Shown piece after piece: positions 4,072 to 13,123 of a DNA stretch of 16,252 bases. Origin of the DNA: Gammaproteobacteria bacterium (GTDB taxonomy: Bacteria > Pseudomonadota > Gammaproteobacteria > SZUA-229); assembly GCA_027858635.1 (NCBI GenBank), contig JAQICG010000057.1, forward strand, positions 1 to 16,252, read 5' to 3'. A program made the position numbers and the translations under genes. Position 1 is the stretch's first letter. Each line of letters opens with the position of its first letter. The notes under the pieces are model-generated. The model did not search any database. It was given only the letters and a program-made list of their open reading frames with translations, and was not told where the DNA came from.

Positions 4072-7000
4072 GCATATTCATTTACCGATAAAAAACGATT
4101 CCGCAAGGATTTCGGTAAACGTGCACCTATTTTGGATGTACCATATTTGTTATCGATGCAGATCGATTCCTTCAGGAGTTTTCTGCAGTCAGATGTTACG
4201 GCAGTGAACCGCAAATCTGTCGGTTTGGAAGGTGCCTTTTCATCGGTGTTTCCAATTGTTAGTTATTCAACTCATGTACGGCTTGAATACGTGAGTTATC
4301 GGTTGGGTAAACCGGCTTTTGATGTAAAGGAATGTCAGTTACGTGGCATGACCTACGCTGCACCTTTGCGCGTGGTTCTACGTCTGGTTATTTACGACAA
4401 GGAAAGCAAAAAAAGAATTACTCCCAAGGAAGTAAAAGAACAGGAAGTTTATATGGGCGAAATGCCCTTGATGACCGAGAACGGTACTTTTGTGATCAAT
4501 GGTACTGAGCGTGTCATCGTCTCCCAGCTACATCGTTCTCCTGGTGTGCTGTTTGATCACGACAAGGGCAAAACGCATTCCTCAGGCAAGATCCTGTATT
4601 CTGCACGCGTGATACCTTATCGTGGCTCATGGCTTGATTTCGAATTTGACCCTAAAGATAATATTTTCGTTCGCATCGACCGCCGTCGTAAATTGCCCAC
4701 CACGGTACTGTTTCGTGCACTGGGTTATAGCAATGAAGAAATGCTGGATACTTTCTTTGATCATGTGCAATACCGCTTTACCAAAGATGGCGTTAAATTT
4801 GAACTGATTCCAGAGCGTCTTCGTGGCGAAACAGTTAACTTTGATATTATGGCAGGCAAGAAGGTGATTGTTGAGGCCGGGCGTCGCGTTACCATGCGCC
4901 ACATTAAGCAGCTTGAGGCTGCCAAGATCACTGAGCTCGATGCCCCTGTTGACTATCTATTAGGCAAGACCCTTGCACATGACATTGTTGATACCGAAAC
5001 CGGTGAAATCATTGCGCCTGCGAACTCCGAATTTACCGAGGAGCTAATCGAGGCTCTGCAGGCTGCGGGTATAAAGTCATTTAAGGTTATTTATACCAAT
5101 GATCTTGAAGCCGGACCGTTTATCTCTAATACCTTGAGAGTCGATACCACCACGACTAAGTTGGAAGCGCAAATCGAGATTTATCGTATGATGCGCCCCG
5201 GTGAGCCGCCGACAAAGGATGCATCTGAGAATTTATTTAACAATTTATTCTTCTCGCCGGACCGTTACGATCTTTCCAGCGTCGGTCGTATGAAGTTTAA
5301 TCGACGCCTTGGACGTAAAAGTGAAAAAGGTCCGGGTGTTATCTATGACTATAGCCACTTTAAAGACAAGAAAGACGATTTTTCCAAACAGCTGGTTGAA
5401 GAGCAGGGTGAAATTTCCGATCTTCTAGCAGTTATGAAAGAACTGATTTCGATTCGAAACGGCGAAGGTATCGTTGATGATATTGATCACCTGGGTAATC
5501 GTCGGATTCGTAGCGTAGGTGAGATGGCGGAAAATGTTTTCCGTGTGGGTCTGGTACGTGTAGAGCGCGCAGTCAAAGAACGTCTGACTACGGTTGAACA
5601 GGAAGGCTGGATGCCTCAGGACTTGATCAACGCCAAACCGGTTTCCGCAGCAGTCAAAGAGTTCTTTGGCTCCAGTCAGCTGTCACAGATTATGGATCAG
5701 AATAATCCGCTTTCTGAAGTGACGCATAAGCGCCGCGTTTCTGCTTTAGGGCCGGGTGGTCTGACGCGTGAGCGCGCAGGCTTCGAGGTTCGTGACGTAC
5801 ATCCCACTCATTATGGTCGAGTCTGTCCGATTGAGACCCCAGAGGGGCCGAACATCGGTTTGATCAACTCTCTGGCTTGTTATGCGCGTACTAATGAATA
5901 TGGTTTTCTGGAAACGCCGTATCGCAAAGTTGTGAACAAGAAAGCCACCGGTGAGATTGATTATCTTTCGGCGATTGAAGAGGGTAATTATGTCATCGCA
6001 CAGGCTAATGCCAGTATTGATGCAAATAGCAAATTTACCGATGAATTGATTTCATGCCGTAGTGGTAATGACTTTTCTCTGTACACGCCTGATGCTGTGC
6101 AATATATGGACGTGTCTCCCAAGCAGATCGTATCCGTGGCGGCTTCGCTGATCCCGTTTCTCGAGCATGATGATGCTAATCGCGCCTTGATGGGTTCGAA
6201 CATGCAGCGCCAGGCAGTTCCGACTTTGCGGGCACAGAAGCCACTGGTTGGGACAGGTATGGAGAGCACCGTTGCGCTCGATTCCGGTTCTTCGGTAGTT
6301 GCAAAACGCGGCGGTGTGGTTCACTCTGTTGATGCTGCCCGTATCGTAATTCGTGTCAATGATGATGAAGTCGCAGGTGGTAATACCGGTGTTGATATTT
6401 ATAATTTGACAAAGTACACGCGTTCTAATCAGAACACCTGCATGAATCAGCGCCCCTTAGTCGTCATCGGAGATGCGATAAATCGGGGTGACTGCATTGC
6501 CGATGGGCCATCCACCGACATGGGTGAGTTGGCCCTGGGTCAGAATATGCTGGTGGCATTTATGCCCTGGAATGGTTACAACTTCGAGGACTCGATCCTC
6601 ATTTCAGAACGCGTAGTCGAAGAAGACCGTTATACCACCATTCATATTGAAGAAAAGAGCTGTGTGGCTCGTGATACCAAACTGGGTTCAGAAGAAATTA
6701 CCGCGGATATTCCCAATGTGAGCGAAAGTCTGCTTTCAAAACTGGACGAATCCGGTGTGGTTTATGTCGGTGCTGAAGTGAAGCCCAATGATATTCTGGT
6801 AGGCAAAGTTACGCCTAAGGGAGAGACTCAGCTAACCGCAGAAGAAAAACTGCTGCGCGCCATCTTTGGTGAAAAGGCTTCTGATGTTAAGGATTCTTCC
6901 CTGCGCGTACCTTCCGGAGTGGAAGGTACCGTAATTGGTGTGCAGGTCTTTACCCGTGAAGGCATCGAGAAAGATAAGCGTGCACTCGAAATCGAACAAG

Positions 7001-8214
7001 TTGGTATCGAAGAGGCTAGAAAAAATATCGATGCTCAGTGGGGCATTATCGAAAGCGATCTGTTCGCGCGTATCGAATCACTGATCTCTGACAAAGAGGC
7101 GGCAGGTGGCCCTGAGGGTCTGAAAGCCGGCGCCAAGATAACTAAAGCCTATCTGGACGGCCTGGATAAATCACAGTGGTCGAAGATTCGCCTTAAGGAT
7201 GAAGAAGAAAATAAAAAACTTGAGTCCCTGTTCAAACAGCGTAAAGAGCAGCGCAAGATGCTGGACGAAATGCTTGAAGAAAAGAAAACCAAGCTGACCG
7301 CAGGTGATGATCTTGCACCGGGTGTGCTTAAGATGGTCAAGGTTTATCTGGCCGTTAAGCGTCGCATGCAACCGGGTGACAAGATGGCCGGGCGCCACGG
7401 TAACAACGGCGTGGTTTCGATGATCGTTCCTGTCGAGGACATGCCTCACACAGAAGACGGTACGCCTGTTGATATCGTACTCAATCCGCTGGGCGTGCCT
7501 TCGCGTATGAATGTCGGTCAGATTCTGGAAACGCATCTGGGTCTTGCCGCCCGAGGTCTGGGGCTTGAAATCAGTCGCATGATGGATGAGCAGGTCAAGA
7601 TCGCGGAAATCCGGAAATTTCTTGATCAAATCTACAATGACACCAGCAAGAAGGTTGATCTCAAGACGCTTAGTGATAAAGAAATTATCACCCTGGCCGG
7701 CAATCTTCGTGACGGCGTGCCCATGGCAACGCCGGTATTTGACGGTGCTGATGAGGGTGAAATCATCCGCATGCTGGAGCTGGCTAAAATGCCGGTGAGC
7801 GGTCAGGTCACACTGATTGACGGACGCACTGGTGAGAAATTCGACCGTCAGGTAACCATTGGTTACAAATACATGCTCAAGCTTAACCATCTGGTTGATG
7901 ACAAGATGCATGCACGTTCAACCGGCCCATACAGTCTGGTAACGCAGCAACCGCTTGGTGGTAAGGCTCAGTTTGGTGGTCAACGCTTTGGTGAGATGGA
8001 AGTGTGGGCGCTGGAAGCATACGGCGCATCCTATACCTTACAGGAGATGTTGACCGTGAAATCGGATGACGTTGCAGGTCGTAACAAGATGTACAAGAAC
8101 ATCGTAGATGGTGATCATCGTATGGAACCTGGTATGCCTGAGTCATTCAATGTGTTGCTGAAGGAAATTCGAGCATTGGCAATTAACATTGAACTGGAGC
8201 AGGATAAATCGTAA
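4069..8214 (+). CDS. rpoB: DNA-directed RNA polymerase subunit beta
   Basis: This is the beta subunit of RNA polymerase, forming one pincer and half of the active site. It has 1381 residues from ATG 4069 (1342 in E. coli). It shows SI1 and SI2 lineage inserts, RGSWLDFEFDPKDN, the rifampicin region (about 534-565), THKRRVSALGPGGLTRERAGFE, CPIETPEGPNIGLINSL, MPWNGYNFEDSILISE, KGETQLTAEEKLLRAIFGEKA, and the C-terminal clamp segment GGKAQFGGQRFGEMEVWALEAYGA. Extra length is about 4 residues near the N-terminus, 22 at about 426-447, and 13 in SI2. Odd: Asn1113 (AAC, 7405-7407) replaces the near-universal active-site Lys equal to E. coli K1073 in GRHGNKG, while K1105 (equal to K1065) is intact. Ile541 replaces Phe514 of the rifampicin pocket; D516, H526 and S531 equivalents are kept. 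The frame is uninterrupted. Confidence 0.98.
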   Translation: MAYSFTDKKRFRKDFGKRAPILDVPYLLSMQIDSFRSFLQSDVTAVNRKSVGLEGAFSSVFPIVSYSTHVRLEYVSYRLGKPAFDVKECQLRGMTYAAPLRVVLRLVIYDKESKKRITPKEVKEQEVYMGEMPLMTENGTFVINGTERVIVSQLHRSPGVLFDHDKGKTHSSGKILYSARVIPYRGSWLDFEFDPKDNIFVRIDRRRKLPTTVLFRALGYSNEEMLDTFFDHVQYRFTKDGVKFELIPERLRGETVNFDIMAGKKVIVEAGRRVTMRHIKQLEAAKITELDAPVDYLLGKTLAHDIVDTETGEIIAPANSEFTEELIEALQAAGIKSFKVIYTNDLEAGPFISNTLRVDTTTTKLEAQIEIYRMMRPGEPPTKDASENLFNNLFFSPDRYDLSSVGRMKFNRRLGRKSEKGPGVIYDYSHFKDKKDDFSKQLVEEQGEISDLLAVMKELISIRNGEGIVDDIDHLGNRRIRSVGEMAENVFRVGLVRVERAVKERLTTVEQEGWMPQDLINAKPVSAAVKEFFGSSQLSQIMDQNNPLSEVTHKRRVSALGPGGLTRERAGFEVRDVHPTHYGRVCPIETPEGPNIGLINSLACYARTNEYGFLETPYRKVVNKKATGEIDYLSAIEEGNYVIAQANASIDANSKFTDELISCRSGNDFSLYTPDAVQYMDVSPKQIVSVAASLIPFLEHDDANRALMGSNMQRQAVPTLRAQKPLVGTGMESTVALDSGSSVVAKRGGVVHSVDAARIVIRVNDDEVAGGNTGVDIYNLTKYTRSNQNTCMNQRPLVVIGDAINRGDCIADGPSTDMGELALGQNMLVAFMPWNGYNFEDSILISERVVEEDRYTTIHIEEKSCVARDTKLGSEEITADIPNVSESLLSKLDESGVVYVGAEVKPNDILVGKVTPKGETQLTAEEKLLRAIFGEKASDVKDSSLRVPSGVEGTVIGVQVFTREGIEKDKRALEIEQVGIEEARKNIDAQWGIIESDLFARIESLISDKEAAGGPEGLKAGAKITKAYLDGLDKSQWSKIRLKDEEENKKLESLFKQRKEQRKMLDEMLEEKKTKLTAGDDLAPGVLKMVKVYLAVKRRMQPGDKMAGRHGNNGVVSMIVPVEDMPHTEDGTPVDIVLNPLGVPSRMNVGQILETHLGLAARGLGLEISRMMDEQVKIAEIRKFLDQIYNDTSKKVDLKTLSDKEIITLAGNLRDGVPMATPVFDGADEGEIIRMLELAKMPVSGQVTLIDGRTGEKFDRQVTIGYKYMLKLNHLVDDKMHARSTGPYSLVTQQPLGGKAQFGGQRFGEMEVWALEAYGASYTLQEMLTVKSDDVAGRNKMYKNIVDGDHRMEPGMPESFNVLLKEIRALAINIELEQDKS

Positions 8215-8265
8215 AAATCAGTTTTTTACTGAAACAGGTTTTCCACATTAATAAGATTAGACGTT

Positions 8266-8281
8266 AGGAGTAAGGGCATTG
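8266..8281 (+). promoter_or_regulatory. Ribosome site and TTG start of rpoC
   Basis: AGGAG (8266-8270) and AAGGG (8272-8276) precede TTG 8279. The frame is closed by TAG at 8258-8260 and has no ATG or GTG after it before KDLLKL, so TTG is the only start that keeps the conserved N-terminus. Confidence 0.9.
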
Positions 8282-11200
8282 AAAGATCTACTCAAGCTCA
8301 TAAAGCAGCAGGGTCAAGACGAAGATTTTGACGTTATTAAAATCAGTCTTGCATCACCTCAGCAAATCCAGTCATGGTCATTTGGTGAAGTTAAAAAGCC
8401 AGAGACTATCAATTACCGCACCTTTAAGCCGGAGCGCGACGGGTTGTTCTGTGCCAAAATATTTGGCCCGGTAAAAGATTACGAGTGCCTGTGTGGCAAA
8501 TACAAACGACTCAAGCATCGTGGCGTGGTTTGTGAAAAATGCGGTGTTGAAGTTACGCAATCAAAAGTACGTCGTGACCGCATGGGTCATATCGACCTGG
8601 CGAGTCCGGTCGCACATATCTGGTTCTTGAAATCATTGCCTTCGCGCATTGGCTTGTTGCTGGATATGACTTTGCGTGAAATTGAACGCATTCTTTACTT
8701 CGAAGCCTTTGTGGTCGTTGACGCAGGCCTGACGACCATGGAAAAGGGTCAGTTGCTGACTGACGATACCTATCTGGAAGCGATCGAAGAACATGGTGAT
8801 GAGTTTGATGCGCGCATGGGTGCGGAAGCGATTCTCGAGTTGCTGAATCAGATCAATCTTGATCAGGAAAGAATTCAGATCCGTGAAGATATGGGTGCGA
8901 CTAAATCAGAGACCAAGCTAAAACGTTTGGCCAAGCGTCTGAAACTGGTTGAGTCATTCCTGGCTTCCGGTAATCGTCCGGAATGGATGATTATGACCGT
9001 GCTACCGGTATTGCCGCCTGATTTGCGTCCTCTGGGTCCTCTGGACGGCGGGCGTTTTGCGACTTCCGATCTGAATGATCTTTATCGTCGCGTGATCAAC
9101 CGCAATAATCGTCTGCGCCGCCTGCTGGAGCTGTACGCGCCGGACATCATTGTGCGTAATGAAAAGCGTATGTTGCAAGAATCTGTCGATGCGCTGCTGG
9201 ATAACGGCCGTCGTGGCCGTGCCATTACCGGTACCAATAAGCGACCGTTGAAATCACTGGCCGATATGATTAAAGGTAAGGGCGGCCGTTTCCGTCAGAA
9301 CCTGCTGGGCAAACGTGTGGATTATTCCGGCCGTTCGGTGATTGTGGTCGGGCCAACCCTCAAGCTGCATCAGTGTGGTCTGCCCAAGAAAATGTCGCTG
9401 GAACTTTTCAAGCCTTTCGTCTTTAACAAATTGCTGCGTCGTGGTTTAGCTACTACCATCAAAGCGGCTAAGAAGCTGGTTGAAAAAGAAGGTGCTGACG
9501 TCTGGGATCTTCTTGAAGAAGTGATTCGCGAGCATCCGGTTATGCTTAACCGCGCGCCTACTTTGCATAGATTGGGCATTCAGGCCTTTGAGCCGATACT
9601 GATTGAAGGTAAGGCGATTCAGTTACATCCGCTAGTGTGTACCGCGTTCAACGCTGACTTTGACGGCGATCAGATGGCTGTTCATGTGCCCTTGTCAATC
9701 GAAGCACAGCTTGAAACCCGTGCCCTGATGATGTCGACCAATAACATTTTGTCGCCTGCATCCGGTGAGCCCATTATTGTTCCCTCACAGGATATTATTC
9801 TGGGACTGTATTACATGACCCGGGAATCGATTAATGTCACCGGTGAAGGCATGGTTTTCGCTGATGTTGATGAAGTTCATCGTGCATATGACAATGGCGA
9901 GGCGCATCTGCAGGCTCGAGTTAAGGCGCGTGTTAAAGAATTCATCTTTGACAGCGAAGGCAATCCGCAAGAGCGCAGGATTATTGTGGAAACCACAGTA
10001 GGCCGCGCTCTGCTTTCAGAGATATTGCCGCCGGGTCTGCCATTCTCTGTGGTTAATCAGGTGCTCTCCAAGAAGACAATTTCAGGTCTGATTAATAGCT
10101 GCTACCGTCAGGTGGGTCTGAAAGAAACTGTCATCTTTGCTGATCAGCTTATGTACACCGGCTTCCGTTATTCGACCACAGCCGGGGTTTCGATCTGTAT
10201 CAATGACATGGTGATACCGGAAGAGAAGTCATCCATTCTTGAAGCCGGCGAAAAGGAAGTAAAAGAGATTCAAGACCAATATACCTCGGGTCTTGTGACC
10301 AACGGTGAAAGATACAACAAAGTTGTCGACATCTGGTCTCATGCCAATGAAGCGGTCGCCAAGGCGATGATGGATAAGTTGGGTACCGAAGATGTGGTTG
10401 ATGCTGAAGGCAATACAGTTAAACAGGTTTCGTTTAACAATATTTTCATTATGGCCGATTCCGGTGCACGTGGCTCAGCCGCACAGATACGCCAGCTCGC
10501 GGGTATGCGAGGCCTAATGGCTAAACCTGACGGATCTATTATTGAAACCCCCATTACGGCGAATTTCCGTGAAGGCCTGAACGTGCTGCAGTACTTTATT
10601 TCTACCCATGGTGCGCGTAAAGGTTTGGCTGATACCGCCTTGAAAACGGCTAACTCGGGTTATCTCACACGCCGCCTGGTTGACGTCGCCCAGGATATGG
10701 TAGTGCTAAACAAGGATTGTGGCACCGAAAACGGTCGGAAGATGCTGGCCATCATTGAAGGGGGTGACGTGGTCATGCCGCTGAGCGAGCTGGCACTGGG
10801 GCGCGTCGTGGCTGAAGAGGTCGTCTCGCTTGAGACCGGCGAAGTCGTTATTCCTGCAGGAACCCTGCTGGATGAGCACTGGGTTGAGCGATTTGATGAG
10901 CTGGGTGTTGATGAGGTTAAAGTTAGAACCGTTAGCACCTGTGAAAACCGCCATGGCGTCTGTTCAATGTGTTACGGCCGAGACTTGGCACGCGGGCATC
11001 TAGTCAACAAGGGCGAAGCCGTAGGCGTTATTGCCGCGCAGTCCATTGGTGAGCCGGGCACGCAGTTAACCATGCGTACTTTCCATATTGGTGGTGCAGC
11101 CAGTCGCTCTGCGGCGGCGAGTAATATCAGCGTTAAGAATAAAGGTAAAATCCGTCTACATCACATCAGTGTGGTGAAAAATACCTCGAGTAATCTGGTC

Positions 11201-12532
11201 GCGGTATCACGTTCCGGCGAACTGGGTGTGGTCGACGAAAACAACCGTGAACGTGAGCGCTATAAAGTCCCCTATGGCGCGGTAATTTCGGTCGCCGAAG
11301 ATGGTGAAGTTGAGTCCGGCCAGATTGTTGCGACCTGGGATCCACATACCCATCCAATTATTACCGAAGTGGAAGGCAAGGTAAGCCTTACCGATTTCGC
11401 TGATGGTGTCAGTGTGCAGACAGAAGTCGATGACATCACCGGCCTGTCGTCTGTCGTGGTTATGGATCCTAAGCAGCGTCCATCTGCCGGTAAAGATATG
11501 CGTCCGCTGATTACACTGGTGGATGATGAAGGTAAAGATTTGTGCATTCCCGGCAGTGAGCAGGCGGCACGTTACTTCCTGCCCGCAGGTGCCATCGTTA
11601 ACATCAAAGATGGTGATGATGTATCGATTGGTTATGTTATCTCACGTATTCCACAGGAATCCAGTAAGACCCGTGATATTACCGGTGGTCTGCCGCGAGT
11701 TGCCGATCTGTTCGAGGCGCGTAAGCCCAAAGAGCCAGCTATCATGGCAGAGGCATCCGGTATTGTCAGTTTTGGCAAGGAGACCAAGGGTAAGCAGCGC
11801 TTTGTGATTACTCAGGATAATGGTGAAGTCATGGAGACGCTGATTCCTAAATGGCGTCATATCAATGTGTTCGAAGGCGAGCGCGTTGAGGTGGGTGAAA
11901 TCATTGCTGACGGTGAACTCAATCCGCATGATATTTTACGCTGGCGTGGGGCAGATGCCCTGGCAGCCTACCTGGTAATTGAGATCCAGGACGTGTACCG
12001 CCTGCAGGGTGTGAAGATCAACGATAAGCACATTGAGGTCATTATTCGTCAAATGTTGCGTAAATGTGAAGTGCTTAATGGTCATGATTCGCGCTATCTC
12101 AAGGGTGAGATCATCGAGCGCTCCAGTATTGCAGAAGAGTCCGAAGCGCTGTTAGCGGAAGGCAAACGACCGTCAGAAGTCCAGCCGATCCTGCTGGGTA
12201 TTACCAAGGGGTCACTGGTTACTGAGTCGTTTATTTCTGCGGCATCCTTCCAGGAGACAACACGCGTACTGACCGAAGCGGCGGTTCGCGGCAGCAGCGA
12301 TGCATTGCGCGGTCTGAAAGAGAACGTCATCGTGGGCCGCCTGATACCGGCGGGTACCGGCATGGCTTCTCACATTGAGCGTCGTCTTCGCCGTGCCGAA
12401 GCACTGGAAGGAGCTTTCATTTCCAAGGAGGAGCCTGTAGTCGAAGAAGTTGCTGAGGCTGAAGAGTCATCCGTTGAAGTCGTCGAACAGACTTTGCCGG
12501 ACAGTGAAGAGAGTGGCTCAGCTAAAGAATAG
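8279..12532 (+). CDS. rpoC: DNA-directed RNA polymerase subunit beta'
   Basis: This is the beta' subunit, providing the catalytic Mg site, bridge helix, trigger loop and clamp. It has 1417 residues (1407 in E. coli). The first zinc site is C70, C72, C85, C88; the second is C814, C888, C895, C898, identical to E. coli numbering. The catalytic NADFDGD motif has D460, D462, D464. Also seen: KRVDYSGRSVI, LNRAPTLHRLGIQAFEP, bridge helix SGARGSAAQIRQLAGMRGLM, and trigger loop YFISTHGARKGLADTALKTA with the SI3 insertion after it (about 940-1130). The C-terminus ends in an acidic tail of about 35 residues rich in Glu, Val and Ser (from about 1381) that differs from E. coli. It starts with TTG, 64 nt after rpoB, presumably co-transcribed. 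All catalytic residues I checked are normal, in contrast to rpoB. Confidence 0.98.
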   Translation: MKDLLKLIKQQGQDEDFDVIKISLASPQQIQSWSFGEVKKPETINYRTFKPERDGLFCAKIFGPVKDYECLCGKYKRLKHRGVVCEKCGVEVTQSKVRRDRMGHIDLASPVAHIWFLKSLPSRIGLLLDMTLREIERILYFEAFVVVDAGLTTMEKGQLLTDDTYLEAIEEHGDEFDARMGAEAILELLNQINLDQERIQIREDMGATKSETKLKRLAKRLKLVESFLASGNRPEWMIMTVLPVLPPDLRPLGPLDGGRFATSDLNDLYRRVINRNNRLRRLLELYAPDIIVRNEKRMLQESVDALLDNGRRGRAITGTNKRPLKSLADMIKGKGGRFRQNLLGKRVDYSGRSVIVVGPTLKLHQCGLPKKMSLELFKPFVFNKLLRRGLATTIKAAKKLVEKEGADVWDLLEEVIREHPVMLNRAPTLHRLGIQAFEPILIEGKAIQLHPLVCTAFNADFDGDQMAVHVPLSIEAQLETRALMMSTNNILSPASGEPIIVPSQDIILGLYYMTRESINVTGEGMVFADVDEVHRAYDNGEAHLQARVKARVKEFIFDSEGNPQERRIIVETTVGRALLSEILPPGLPFSVVNQVLSKKTISGLINSCYRQVGLKETVIFADQLMYTGFRYSTTAGVSICINDMVIPEEKSSILEAGEKEVKEIQDQYTSGLVTNGERYNKVVDIWSHANEAVAKAMMDKLGTEDVVDAEGNTVKQVSFNNIFIMADSGARGSAAQIRQLAGMRGLMAKPDGSIIETPITANFREGLNVLQYFISTHGARKGLADTALKTANSGYLTRRLVDVAQDMVVLNKDCGTENGRKMLAIIEGGDVVMPLSELALGRVVAEEVVSLETGEVVIPAGTLLDEHWVERFDELGVDEVKVRTVSTCENRHGVCSMCYGRDLARGHLVNKGEAVGVIAAQSIGEPGTQLTMRTFHIGGAASRSAAASNISVKNKGKIRLHHISVVKNTSSNLVAVSRSGELGVVDENNRERERYKVPYGAVISVAEDGEVESGQIVATWDPHTHPIITEVEGKVSLTDFADGVSVQTEVDDITGLSSVVVMDPKQRPSAGKDMRPLITLVDDEGKDLCIPGSEQAARYFLPAGAIVNIKDGDDVSIGYVISRIPQESSKTRDITGGLPRVADLFEARKPKEPAIMAEASGIVSFGKETKGKQRFVITQDNGEVMETLIPKWRHINVFEGERVEVGEIIADGELNPHDILRWRGADALAAYLVIEIQDVYRLQGVKINDKHIEVIIRQMLRKCEVLNGHDSRYLKGEIIERSSIAEESEALLAEGKRPSEVQPILLGITKGSLVTESFISAASFQETTRVLTEAAVRGSSDALRGLKENVIVGRLIPAGTGMASHIERRLRRAEALEGAFISKEEPVVEEVAEAEESSVEVVEQTLPDSEESGSAKE

Positions 12533-12544
12533 CCGATGGTGTTC

Positions 12545-12569
12545 CTCTACTGCTGAAAAGCAAGTAGGG
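12545..12569 (+). other. GNRA-loop hairpin after rpoC, no T-tail
   Basis: CTACT-GCT (12547-12554) pairs with AGC (12559-12561) and AGTAG (12563-12567), one A bulged, around a GAAA tetraloop; T12546-G12568 and C12545-G12569 extend the stem. No T-run follows, so intrinsic termination here is unlikely. It may protect the rpoBC mRNA 3' end or mark a processing site. Confidence 0.5.
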
Positions 12570-12612
12570 CATGCATTAGGTAGAACAAAGGCAGGTTTTA
12601 TGGCGACATCAC

Positions 12613-12641
12613 TTGACACACTAGAGTGATGGGCATAGAAT
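12613..12641 (+). promoter_or_regulatory. Near-consensus sigma70 promoter of the str operon (rpsL)
   Basis: A perfect -35 TTGACA (12613-12618), a 17-bp spacer, and -10 TAGAAT (12636-12641, 5 of 6). Transcription should start near 12648. The bases after the -10 box (TTCGCCTCCG) are GC-rich, the type of discriminator associated with stringent (ppGpp) control of ribosomal promoters. It is the best promoter in the window and separates the rpoBC and str transcription units. Confidence 0.85.
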
Positions 12642-12652
12642 TTCGCCTCCGT

Positions 12653-12682
12653 CGGCAGGCCATTAGGCCTGTCGTTTATTTT
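12653..12682 (+). terminator. Intrinsic terminator just after the str promoter
   Basis: CGGCAGGCC (12653-12661) pairs with GGCCTGTCG (12666-12674) through 9 bp including one G-T wobble, with an ATTA loop, then TTTATTTT (12675-12682). It is a good rho-independent terminator. It can end rpoBC transcripts, but it also lies about 5-35 nt into the predicted rpsL leader, so it may act as an attenuator giving a very short leader RNA. A much weaker CCC/GGG pairing followed by TTTTT lies at 12709-12728. Confidence 0.8.
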
Positions 12683-12742
12683 GAGCTTGTAGGAAACACC
12701 CTGAAACGCCCGTCTGTTATGGGTTTTTAAAGAAGGCATTAG

Positions 12743-13120
12743 ATGACAACGATCAATCAATTGGTGAGAAACCCGCGTCAAAGCAAGGCAGCAAAAAGCA
12801 ATGTGCCTGCGCTTGAAGCATGTCCACAACGGCGAGGTGTATGCACCCGTGTGTATACCACGACACCTAAAAAACCTAACTCGGCAATGCGTAAAGTTGC
12901 CCGTGTACGTTTAACCAACGGCTTTGAAGTAACCGGCTACATCGGCGGTGAAGGTCATAATCTGCAGGAGCATTCTGTAGTGCTGATTCGTGGCGGTCGT
13001 GTAAAAGATTTGCCAGGTGTCCGTTATCACGTTGTACGCGGTAGCTTGGATACCCAGGGCGTTGCTAGTCGTCAGAAAGGTCGTTCCAAGTACGGCGTTA
13101 AGAAGCCAAAGAGTAAATAA
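12743..13120 (+). CDS. rpsL: 30S ribosomal protein S12
   Basis: S12 sits in the decoding centre and controls accuracy; it is the classic streptomycin-resistance locus. It has 125 residues (124 in E. coli). Seen: TINQLVRNPR, KSNVPALEACPQRRGVCTRVYTTTPKKPNSAMRKV in overlapping conserved blocks, GFEVTGYIGGEGHNLQEHS, RGGRVKDLPGVRYH and RSKYGVKKPK. Both lysines where streptomycin resistance usually arises (in TPKKPNS and RVKDLPG) are wild type, as is the Asp of KDLPG that is methylthiolated in many bacteria. Ribosome site AGAAGG (12731-12736) is 6 nt before ATG. It is the first gene of the str operon; its stop is 3 nt before rpsG. Confidence 0.98.
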   Translation: MTTINQLVRNPRQSKAAKSNVPALEACPQRRGVCTRVYTTTPKKPNSAMRKVARVRLTNGFEVTGYIGGEGHNLQEHSVVLIRGGRVKDLPGVRYHVVRGSLDTQGVASRQKGRSKYGVKKPKSK

Positions 13121-13123
13121 GCC

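Noticed and set aside
7171..7911. Long minus-strand open frame (246 codons) within rpoB
   Set aside because: It is the antisense shadow of a long, conserved, codon-biased gene; no ribosome site or recognisable protein.
8219..8231. CAGT/ACTG hairpin with a T-rich loop in the rpoB-rpoC gap
   Set aside because: Only 4 bp with no following T-run; too weak to call a regulatory element.
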